Source: an uncultured Lachnospiraceae bacterium (lineage in GTDB: Bacteria; Bacillota; Clostridia; Lachnospirales; Lachnospiraceae). From it: DNA of 56,674 bases. This document shows positions 15,350 to 22,776 of this stretch, one piece after another. Position 1 is the first letter of the stretch; every line of letters begins with the position of its first letter. The stretch is taken from NCBI GenBank assembly GCA_934351925.1, contig CAKRJT010000018.1, positions 1-56,674 of the forward strand. Reading direction: 5' to 3'. A model generated the notes under the pieces. It worked only from the letters and a program-made list of their open reading frames with translations, was not told the DNA's origin and did no database searches. Position numbers and translations under genes: made by a program.

Positions 15350-17893
15350 ATGAATTATGGATCAAAAGCAATACGCAAAAGGATAAAAGCTCTGCGTTCC
15401 CCATATGTAAAGATAGGCAGGAAGGCGGTGCTGTTATTTTTCAAGCTTATAACAGTATGCGTTGTCATATGCATCGTGATGCTCACCTGCGTCGGGCTTG
15501 GTGCCTTTACCGGAATTATACAGACTGCCCCGCAGATATCCCTCGATGCAGTCTCACCTCAGTGGTATCAGTCATACATATATGACAGCAGCGGTGAGAA
15601 GGTAGAGACTCTCGTGGCATCGGGTTCTAACCGAATCGAGGCGAGCATCGACGATATGCCGCAGCACCTTATCGATGCATTCATTGCCATCGAGGACGCA
15701 CGTTTCTACTCGCACAAGGGAATCGACCCGCGAGGCATCGTACGAGCCGCATACAATACCATCAAGAACAAGTTCAAGAGAACCGAAGGCGCCAGCACCA
15801 TCACCCAGCAGCTTATCAAGAACAATGTCTTTTCTGCCGAGAGTGAGAATGGCCTTATCGACACCTTCAAGCGAAAGTTTCAGGAGCAGTACCTTGCACT
15901 CATTCTCGAGCAGAATGTGGACAAGGACACTATACTCCAGAATTATCTGAACACAATCAATCTGGGCAACAACAACCTCGGCGTCCAGGCAGCCGCACAG
16001 AATTATTTTAATAAGGATGTCTCAGAGCTCACCATATCCGAGAGCGCCGTCATAGCCGCCACGACCTCGAACCCGTACAGATACAATCCTGTACGTTTTC
16101 CTGATTCGAACAAAGAGCGCCGCGCCATCGTGCTCGGCAACATGCTTGAATACGGATTCATAACACAGACGGAATATGACGAGGCACTTGCGGACAATGT
16201 GTACGACCGCATCATGAATGTCAAGAATACCTCGACAGGCTCGACCGCCTACTCATATTATACGGATGCACTCATCTCACAGCTCACAGAGGATCTTATG
16301 AACCTCAAGGGCTACACACAGACGCAGGCGTACAATCTCATCTACCGCGGCGGCTTGCAGATATATTCCTGCCAGGACAGCGAGCTCCAGAAATATGCTG
16401 AGAGTGCCGTGAACAATCCTGATTACTACTCAGGGCGCTACGATTTCACGCTGCGTTACCGAATTCAGATAAAGGACAGGGACGGCGAATATCACAGCTA
16501 CACCGAGAACTCGATACTCAACTTTTACCAGTCGACACTTGGCATATCAGGCTTCACCCTTCTCTTTTCCAAGGAGTCGGAGGCGCAGGAGGCGATAAGT
16601 AATTTTAAGTCATATATCTTAAACGAGACAGGCGGCACAGAGGTAGAGGGAACTGAGAACATCGCCTACACGCTTGAGCCTCAGGCTTCCTTCGTACTCA
16701 TTGAGCAGTCGACCGGATATGTGAAGGCTCTCGTAGGCGGGCGGGGTGACAAGACCCACTCCCTCGTGCTCAACCGTGCCACGGACTCAACACGTTCACC
16801 CGGTTCCAGTTTCAAGCTGCTCACCGTGTACTCCCCTGCGCTTGACACCGCAGGCATGACACTCGCCACGGTATACGACGATGTGCCTTATCTGTACTCG
16901 ACGGGCAAGCTCGTAACCAACGTAGATGACGAATACCACGGTCTTATGACTATCCGCGAGGCGATAACCGTCTCACGAAATGTCCCTGCAGTAAAGATAA
17001 TAACCGACATCTCTCCTGAGCTCGGCTACAGCTACGCGCTAAGCTACGGAATAAGCACCCTCACCCCTGAAGAGCAGCACTATCAGGCTATCGCACTCGG
17101 TGGTATCACCAACGGTGCAACGAACTACGAGATGACAGCAGCATACGCCGCCATCGCCAACTACGGTGTGTACAACGAGCCAAAGCTGTACTCGAAGGTT
17201 CTCGACCATGACGGAAACATACTTCTCGACAATACTGCCTCATCGAGCCACCGTGTCATAAAAGAGTCGACAGCATGGCTTCTCGACAGTGCACTCAGAA
17301 GCGTTGTGACAGACAACATCACCTACCTTATGAGTGACAACATGTACTATGCAGGAAAATCCGGCACCTCGCAGCTCAACACCGATAAGTGGTTTATCGG
17401 CTTCTCGCCTTACTACACTGCAGGCATCTGGATCGGAAACGATGACAGCACCCCTGTCAACACAGGCTACTACACCATGACACATCTCAATATATGGCGT
17501 GACGTCATGGAGCACGCACATGAAGGACTCGAATACACCGAGTTCCAGAAGCCTTACAACATAGTGGAGGCTGAGGTGTGCGCCCAGTCAGGCAAGCTTG
17601 CCATAGCAGGTCTGTGTGACAGCGACCCACGCGGAAGTCAGGTTATAACAGAATACTTTGAGGAAGGAACGGTTCCTACAGAGGTGTGTGACGCACATAT
17701 TCAGGTCACCATGTGCAAGGACTCCGGCAAGATAGCTACGGACAGATGCCCGCCTGAATCCCGCTACAAGGCAGTCTATATCAAGAAAGATCTGTCCCTT
17801 ATCCAGAACATGGATCAGTATATTATAACCGATTTGAATTATGTGATAACACCTGAGATGCTGAATCAGGAATGTGATATACATTCCCACTGA
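15350..17893 (+). CDS. Class A penicillin-binding protein (transglycosylase/transpeptidase)
   Basis: Bifunctional peptidoglycan synthase of 847 aa. A cytoplasmic tail and one membrane helix (about 24-58) are followed by a GT51 glycosyltransferase domain with the catalytic block AIEDARFYSHKGIDPRGIVR and EGASTITQQLIKN, and a transpeptidase domain with PGSSFKLL (SxxK; nucleophilic Ser), SRNVPAV (SxN) and KSGTSQ (KTG box, here KSG). The C-terminal 100 residues contain paired Cys (CAQSGKLAIAGLC; CDAHIQVTMC). GGAGG precedes the ATG. The gene is monocistronic, with its own extended -10 promoter and a terminator after the stop. PBP1A-like; the KSG variant is common in Clostridia. Confidence 0.95.
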   Translation: MNYGSKAIRKRIKALRSPYVKIGRKAVLLFFKLITVCVVICIVMLTCVGLGAFTGIIQTAPQISLDAVSPQWYQSYIYDSSGEKVETLVASGSNRIEASIDDMPQHLIDAFIAIEDARFYSHKGIDPRGIVRAAYNTIKNKFKRTEGASTITQQLIKNNVFSAESENGLIDTFKRKFQEQYLALILEQNVDKDTILQNYLNTINLGNNNLGVQAAAQNYFNKDVSELTISESAVIAATTSNPYRYNPVRFPDSNKERRAIVLGNMLEYGFITQTEYDEALADNVYDRIMNVKNTSTGSTAYSYYTDALISQLTEDLMNLKGYTQTQAYNLIYRGGLQIYSCQDSELQKYAESAVNNPDYYSGRYDFTLRYRIQIKDRDGEYHSYTENSILNFYQSTLGISGFTLLFSKESEAQEAISNFKSYILNETGGTEVEGTENIAYTLEPQASFVLIEQSTGYVKALVGGRGDKTHSLVLNRATDSTRSPGSSFKLLTVYSPALDTAGMTLATVYDDVPYLYSTGKLVTNVDDEYHGLMTIREAITVSRNVPAVKIITDISPELGYSYALSYGISTLTPEEQHYQAIALGGITNGATNYEMTAAYAAIANYGVYNEPKLYSKVLDHDGNILLDNTASSSHRVIKESTAWLLDSALRSVVTDNITYLMSDNMYYAGKSGTSQLNTDKWFIGFSPYYTAGIWIGNDDSTPVNTGYYTMTHLNIWRDVMEHAHEGLEYTEFQKPYNIVEAEVCAQSGKLAIAGLCDSDPRGSQVITEYFEEGTVPTEVCDAHIQVTMCKDSGKIATDRCPPESRYKAVYIKKDLSLIQNMDQYIITDLNYVITPEMLNQECDIHSH

Positions 17894-17956
17894 GACGCAG
17901 GATAACAGAATATCCTATCAATCTAAGAAGAATTTGAAAAAATTTTCTAAAGTACC

Positions 17957-18030
17957 AAAAAGAGCTTCACGCATTTGATATGCCCTTGTAATACAGACAA
18001 GGTAAATACCACATTGCTGAAGCTCTTTTT
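17957..18030. terminator. Bidirectional terminator between PBP and spoVAE genes
   Basis: AAAAAGAGCTTCA (17957-17969) pairs with TGAAGCTCTTTTT (18018-18030), with an inner CCTTGT/ACAAGG stem. A/T runs on both ends allow termination of the convergent transcripts from either side. Confidence 0.85.
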
Positions 18031-18055
18031 TATTTTCGCTTTTTATTTCTGTTTT

Positions 18056-18412
18056 TTACTTTTTCATCTTTGGATTGGTTATGAGTGAGGCTAAGAAGCC
18101 AAAGATGAGCGCAGCCGATATTCCGACCGCTCCCGCCTTGAAGCCTCCCTTGAATACTCCGAGGAACCCCTCCAGATCGACCGCCTCCTTGACTCCCTTC
18201 CAGAGCACATTTCCAAAGCCGAGAAGCGGCACTGTGGCTCCCGCACCCGCCCAGTCCGCAAACGGCTGGTAAACTCCTATCGCTCCGAGCACCGCACCGG
18301 TACACACGAGCAGCACCATTATTCTTCCGGGCATGAGCTTTGTCTTTTCCATGAGTATCTGTACTGCGGCACATATCAGTCCGCCCGCAGCAAAAGCCTT
18401 AATATAATCCAT
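18056..18412 (-). CDS. spoVAE: Stage V sporulation protein AE
   Basis: A 118-aa membrane protein, part of the SpoVA channel that moves Ca-dipicolinic acid into the forespore. Family sequence is clear: AFAAGGLICAAVQILMEKT, PGRIMVLLVCTGAVLGAIGVY, WAGAGATVPLLGFGNVLWKG and GGFKAGAVGISAALIFGFLA. It corresponds to the SpoVAE (AEb) type with four helices, and is paralogous to SpoVAC further upstream. GAGG lies 6 nt before the ATG. It follows spoVAD by about 50 bp and ends at the terminator shared with the penicillin-binding protein gene. Expected to be transcribed in the forespore by sigma G. Confidence 0.94.
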   Translation of the reverse strand: MDYIKAFAAGGLICAAVQILMEKTKLMPGRIMVLLVCTGAVLGAIGVYQPFADWAGAGATVPLLGFGNVLWKGVKEAVDLEGFLGVFKGGFKAGAVGISAALIFGFLASLITNPKMKK

Positions 18413-18462
18413 GCATATCCTCTTTTCTTATTTAATCTCCACTCTGCTGAACGGCACACCTT

Positions 18463-19500
18463 TCACACTATACGCTCGAGCACGATACCGTGCGCTATTC
18501 CAGGTATGCTCATACCCTCATTGTAGCTGACCGTCGACATGAGCGCTCCCGTCGGTGCAAACAACACCCTCTTATATTCTCCCTCCTCAAGCTTTCTGAG
18601 TATATAGGAGCACAGTGTCGCTGCCGCACAGCCGCATCCGCTTCCGCCCGCGTGTGTGTCCTGTGTATTCCGGTCAAATATTATCATTCCACAATCCGAG
18701 TGGACATCGGAAATATTTACCCCCTTCTCCTTTAGAAGGTCAATGAGTATCCTCTGACCGACATAACCGAGGTCACCCGTGAATATCTTGTCGTAATAGT
18801 CCGCATCAACGCCGAAATCCTTTAAATTGGCGTATATCATGTCTGCACAGGCGGGTGCCATGCTCGCCCCCATGTTGAATGAGTCCTTCACACCATAATC
18901 CACAATCCTTCCCGTTGTGACACCCTTTATGCACACCTTGCCCGAAAAAGCTGCATTGTTACCCACAGCCTTCTCAAGGATAACTCCACCGCTTCCCGTT
19001 ACCGTCCAGGTTGCCGACAGCGGCCGTTGGTTTCCATATTCCAACGGAAAACGAAACTGTTTCTCCGCGCTTGCAAAATGGCTGGAGGTCACTGCAATGA
19101 CTCTGTCCGCACAGCCTCCTGCCACCAGCATTGAACCCAGCGCCATGCCCTCGCCCATTGTCGAGCAGGCTCCGAACAGCCCGAAATACGGAATGTTATA
19201 TTTTGCAAGCCCGAACGAGGAAGCGATAAGCTGCCCCAGCAGGTCGCCCGAGAGAATATACCTTATGTCATTCTCACTCACCTTCGCCTTGTCAAGGAGA
19301 TGTCCCACCACCTTCTCCTGAAGCGTGCTCTCAGCCTCCTCCCAGGTATTCTGTCCAGCCATAGGGTCGTCCACAACCTCGTCAAATAGCTTTCCTAAAG
19401 GTCCGTCCCCCTCCTTCTTTCCTGCCACACTCGCCCTCGCCGTTATGACAGGCGGCTCGTCAAATGCGGCACTTTGTCTGCCAATCATCTTTACACTCAT
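18463..19500 (-). CDS. spoVAD: Stage V sporulation protein AD
   Basis: Soluble thiolase-fold SpoVA subunit that binds dipicolinic acid in B. subtilis and is needed for its uptake into spores. The 345-aa protein has the family blocks SVKMIGRQSAAFDEPPVI at the N-terminus, SGDLLGQLIASSFGLA, GLFGACSTMGEGMALGSML with the thiolase-like Cys, and AVTSSHFASAEKQFRFP. A hairpin ending the upstream yitT gene runs to within a few bases of this start codon, so its promoter and leader are unusual. It is separated from spoVAC by three genes, whereas in Bacillus spoVAC, AD and AE are contiguous. Confidence 0.95.
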   Translation of the reverse strand: MSVKMIGRQSAAFDEPPVITARASVAGKKEGDGPLGKLFDEVVDDPMAGQNTWEEAESTLQEKVVGHLLDKAKVSENDIRYILSGDLLGQLIASSFGLAKYNIPYFGLFGACSTMGEGMALGSMLVAGGCADRVIAVTSSHFASAEKQFRFPLEYGNQRPLSATWTVTGSGGVILEKAVGNNAAFSGKVCIKGVTTGRIVDYGVKDSFNMGASMAPACADMIYANLKDFGVDADYYDKIFTGDLGYVGQRILIDLLKEKGVNISDVHSDCGMIIFDRNTQDTHAGGSGCGCAAATLCSYILRKLEEGEYKRVLFAPTGALMSTVSYNEGMSIPGIAHGIVLERIV

Positions 19501-19504
19501 AAAC

Positions 19505-19565
19505 AAAAGCCATCTCAGGGCATCCTTTCTAAATTCTTTTACTAGAATACCCTAAAATGGCTTTT
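19505..19565 (-). terminator. Hairpin between yitT-type gene and spoVAD
   Basis: On the minus strand AAAAGCCATTTTAGGG pairs with CCCTGAGATGGCTTTT (internal 4-nt loop), followed by GTTTATGAG, where ATG is the spoVAD start. It can terminate the yitT transcript and at the same time forms the immediate leader of spoVAD. Confidence 0.7.
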
Positions 19566-19581
19566 TTTATTCAGTATGTAT

Positions 19582-20481
19582 CTAAAGCTTATCGCTCATT
19601 ATATTCTTGTAGCCCTCACCATATATCTCATTTGCACTCGATATTATCATAAAGGCATCTCTGTCCTCGCTCTTTACTATCTCCTCAATCGAAGGTCCCT
19701 GCTGCTTTCTCGCAACGCAGAGTATGACCTGCTTCTCCCTGCCCGAGTAGGCTCCCCGTCCCTTTAAGAAAGTGACGGTTATATCTATCTCCTTCATTAT
19801 CCTGTCCGCTATGGCATTCGGGTTGTCGCTTATAATATAGAAGAGTTTCGCCTCATCACCGCCGTACAGAACCATATCGATAACCTTTCCCTGAACAAAC
19901 ACAGAGATAAGCGCATACATGATTATATTGACATCCTTAAATACGAACCCCGAAAACGCAACTATGACAATATCCATGAGGAGAAAGATAACTCCCGTCT
20001 TGATATGCTTGTATTTGTCGTGAAGCACCTTAACGATTATATCCGTTCCTCCCGTCGTCGCATGGCTCTTGAACACAATGGCAACTCCGACTCCGACGAG
20101 AACGCTTCCCGCTATCGCAGCGATCAGAAGGTCATCCGTCACGGCCCCCACCTTGGCAAGCTCATTTGTAAAAAATGAGTTGAGCAGAATCGAGAAAAAC
20201 GTAGAGGCGATGAATTTAACACCGTATTTCCATAATCCCAGAAGCATAATCGGAACATTTATAATGAAATACAGCGTACCTGTCTCAACATTAAAAATTC
20301 TGTTGAGCACAATCGCAAGACCGGAGGCGCCGCCAGGCGCTAAGTTATTCGGGTCAAGAAAAAGACTTATTCCACAAGCGTATATAAATGACCCCACTGC
20401 TACCCCGAGCAGATTGATTATGATATCCCCGAGACGGTTCTTCCTCACGGAGACTCCTATCTTCCTGATATAACTGTCCAT
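19582..20481 (-). CDS. YitT-family membrane protein
   Basis: A 299-aa protein with an N-terminal five- to six-helix YitT membrane domain (GDIIINLLGVAVGSFIYACG, PGGASGLAIVLNRIF, SHATTGGTDIIVKVLHDKY) and a C-terminal DUF2179 domain (about 220-299; DITVTFLKGRGAYSGREKQ, FMIISSANEIYGEGYKN). Function is unknown for most members; transport has been suggested. I use the second ATG, about 10 nt after GGAG; the first lacks an upstream ribosome binding site. It sits inside the interrupted spoVA cluster between the antiporter and spoVAD. A paralogue with the same architecture lies at 43373. Confidence 0.9.
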   Translation of the reverse strand: MDSYIRKIGVSVRKNRLGDIIINLLGVAVGSFIYACGISLFLDPNNLAPGGASGLAIVLNRIFNVETGTLYFIINVPIMLLGLWKYGVKFIASTFFSILLNSFFTNELAKVGAVTDDLLIAAIAGSVLVGVGVAIVFKSHATTGGTDIIVKVLHDKYKHIKTGVIFLLMDIVIVAFSGFVFKDVNIIMYALISVFVQGKVIDMVLYGGDEAKLFYIISDNPNAIADRIMKEIDITVTFLKGRGAYSGREKQVILCVARKQQGPSIEEIVKSEDRDAFMIISSANEIYGEGYKNIMSDKL

Positions 20482-20563
20482 ACCGAAAAGCTCCATTTCA
20501 CAATGACTAGATTATATAATATCAAACTGCTCCGCACTACATGCTCTCACAATTTTTGGACGC

Positions 20564-21505
20564 TTAGGCTGCGAGCAGATATGCGAGATAAGCGCCATAG
20601 CACACAAGCATGATAATTCCGGCAGGACGCTTGAGCTTATTGTCCTTGTTGCACACTGATATGAGCAGAAGCACTGCTGCCGCGATGGCAATGATGCTGT
20701 CCATAACGAACTTCGTCTCGAACACAACAGGTGTTATGAGCGCCGTTGTTCCTGCGACAAACAGGATATTAAAGATATTGCTTCCAACTATATTTCCAAT
20801 CGCAAGGTCAGCTTTTCCGCGTCTTGCCGCAGTGACAGATGTAACAAGTTCAGGAAGCGAGGTTCCAAAAGCGACGATAGTAAGACCGATTACTCTGTCG
20901 CTCATACCGAACGCCTTCGCAATCGCAGTAGCGCCGTCAACTGCCAGGTCACTTCCCAAAACTATCGCTGCTATACCGCCCACGATGGCGATGAGCTGAA
21001 CCGGAAGGCTCCAATTCTTCTCCGCCTCATCGGTCTCCTCGTCCTTATTGTGCTTCGCAATCCAGAAGAGGTATACAATATATCCGATGAACACAAGCCA
21101 GAGGATAACGCCCTCGAAGCGCACTACCTCGCTGCCCGTGTAACCGAGCACAAGAAAGAGCACCGATATGGCTATCATGCCCGGAATCTCAAATTTTCTT
21201 GTAGACTTCTGCACTGCAATAGGCGTGATAACTGCCGTAATTCCCAGAATAACCAGTATGTTCATTATGTTGCTTCCGACAACATTCCCCACCGTTATTC
21301 CGGCACTTCCCTTGAGAGCTGAAGTGATGCTGACAGCCGCCTCAGGCATCGACGTTCCCATCGCTGCGATGGTGAGTCCGATTACAAGCTGCGGAATGCC
21401 AAATCTCGATGCGATGCCGACCGCTCCGTCAACAAAGAAATCCGCTCCCTTTACAAGAAGCACGAAGCCGGCCACGAGGGCAGCCAACGCTAAAAAAAAA
21501 TTCAT
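20564..21505 (-). CDS. Ca2+/Na+ antiporter-family protein (YrbG type)
   Basis: A 313-aa cation/Ca2+ exchanger with two inverted repeats of about five helices. The diagnostic alpha-repeats are duplicated: GLTIAAMGTSMPEAAVS near residue 43 and GLTIVAFGTSLPELVTS near residue 205, each with GTSxPE and followed by GNxVGSN. The two halves are joined by a charged loop (HNKDEETDEAEKNW). The ATG follows AAGGAG; upstream in-frame codons are not family-like. The gene is flanked by an HD-domain gene and yitT inside the interrupted spoVA cluster, which makes a role in Ca2+ supply for Ca-dipicolinate worth considering; that is inference. Confidence 0.93.
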   Translation of the reverse strand: MNFFLALAALVAGFVLLVKGADFFVDGAVGIASRFGIPQLVIGLTIAAMGTSMPEAAVSITSALKGSAGITVGNVVGSNIMNILVILGITAVITPIAVQKSTRKFEIPGMIAISVLFLVLGYTGSEVVRFEGVILWLVFIGYIVYLFWIAKHNKDEETDEAEKNWSLPVQLIAIVGGIAAIVLGSDLAVDGATAIAKAFGMSDRVIGLTIVAFGTSLPELVTSVTAARRGKADLAIGNIVGSNIFNILFVAGTTALITPVVFETKFVMDSIIAIAAAVLLLISVCNKDNKLKRPAGIIMLVCYGAYLAYLLAA

Positions 21506-21590
21506 AAAATTATCTCCTTTTTCTCTGGGTATTGGCATAATAAGGCGGGGCTTCCTGCCTGCCGTAGGCAAAAGTCCCGCCATAAAGCTC

Positions 21591-22079
21591 TTATCCGAAC
21601 ACAAACTGACATGCATTATGAGCATATCGCTTCACGGTATACATAGTCTCCCGTGCAGAACAGTATTTGTCAGCCATGCATACAATCCATGCCTCCCTGC
21701 ACTTAGGCGGTATAGGCGTAAGCGGGAACATATGCCGAAGAATGACGTTCTTCTCTATGTCATTAAGCTTGAAGTCCCTGCTTGCATTGCGAAGCGCGAA
21801 GTAAGGGTGCTTGAAGCCATGCAGGGAATGACCCTTATTCTTCTCATGCCAGTCATAGAGAAAATAGTCATGGAGCAGCGCCCCTCTGACCAATGCCTTC
21901 TTATCCACCTTAATATGAAGCTTCCTTGCGATCATAAGACTCACATAAGCCACTGATATGCAATGCTTCATCACCGACGTATTGCCATGCTGAACATAAC
22001 CGCTGGTCTGCTTGAAATGCGATTTCCTGTCAGTTCTCACCTCGGAAAGAATAGCCTTAATTGACTTAAAATTATTCAC
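21591..22079 (-). CDS. HD-domain phosphohydrolase
   Basis: A 162-aa HD-superfamily protein: HGNTSVMKHCISVAYVSL supplies the first His, GALLHDYFLYDWHE the HD pair, and further His residues (GHSLHGFKHP, ILRHMFPLTPIPP) complete a metal site. The start is a GTG preceded by GGAGTGGACA. The substrate is not known; relatives are annotated as putative nucleotide or phosphate-ester hydrolases. It lies between spoVAC and the antiporter gene. The C-terminus (YTVKRYAHNACQFVFG) is short compared with HD-GYP enzymes, so it is a stand-alone HD domain. Confidence 0.85.
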   Translation of the reverse strand: MNNFKSIKAILSEVRTDRKSHFKQTSGYVQHGNTSVMKHCISVAYVSLMIARKLHIKVDKKALVRGALLHDYFLYDWHEKNKGHSLHGFKHPYFALRNASRDFKLNDIEKNVILRHMFPLTPIPPKCREAWIVCMADKYCSARETMYTVKRYAHNACQFVFG

Positions 22080-22198
22080 TGTCCACTCCTATCGGTCCGA
22101 AAACACGACCCTCTTAAATTCTAATCCCCTAATCTGCGGAATCGGAAAAATTCTTCCAATTCCCACATAGCATATAGTTGCACATTGAGATGAAAATG

Positions 22199-22684
22199 TC
22201 AAGCAATTACGCCCGCAAAAATCAATATCCAGTAAATAATTCCCAGCCCCCAGCTCATCAGAATACCGTACAGAATGACAGGACCTGCTATCGTAAATAT
22301 CTTACAGCCTATTCCGAACACAAAGCCCTCCTTCTTAAACTCGATTGCCGGAGCCGCGACTGAGTTAGCGAAGCCTGTTATCGGTACAAGCGAACCTGCT
22401 CCACCCCACTTAGTTATCGACGGATAAATGTTGAATGCGGTCAGAATAACGCTTATAAGCACCAGTGTGAGTGTCGTCCATGCCGCGGCTGTCTCCTTGT
22501 CGTTCCACAGCATGTAGAGCTGCATAAGTCCCTGCCCTGCCGTACATATTATACCGCCTACGACAAACGCCTTGGCACAGTTTTTCAGGCAGCTATGCTT
22601 TGGAGTTATCTGCTCCACATAGTCATTGTATCTTTCGTTCCTCTTATCTATCCGCTCCTGTGTACGGGTCTGCTTGTCCTTCAT
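22199..22684 (-). CDS. spoVAC: Stage V sporulation protein AC
   Basis: A 161-aa membrane protein of the SpoVA channel; the Bacillus homologue behaves as a mechanosensitive channel for dipicolinic acid. The charged N-terminus (KDKQTRTQERIDKRNERYND) precedes the family core: NCAKAFVVGGIICTAGQGLM, TTLTLVLISVILTAFNIYPS, KWGGAGSLVPITGFANSVAA and EFKKEGFVFGIGCKIFTIAG. GGAGG lies 5 nt before the ATG. It is separated from spoVAB by a large membrane-protein gene and from spoVAD by three genes. Confidence 0.95.
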   Translation of the reverse strand: MKDKQTRTQERIDKRNERYNDYVEQITPKHSCLKNCAKAFVVGGIICTAGQGLMQLYMLWNDKETAAAWTTLTLVLISVILTAFNIYPSITKWGGAGSLVPITGFANSVAAPAIEFKKEGFVFGIGCKIFTIAGPVILYGILMSWGLGIIYWILIFAGVIA

Positions 22685-22776
22685 TTCTGCCTCCGTCTGA
22701 ATCTTTCAGATATAATAATATATTTCACTGTATTTTTCAGCTCTATACTATAAATTATATCTTTTTGTAAGGCATA

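Noticed and set aside
18030..18374. 114-codon frame overlapping spoVAE in another frame
   Set aside because: Shadow of spoVAE, rich in Arg, Gly and Ser, with no family pattern.
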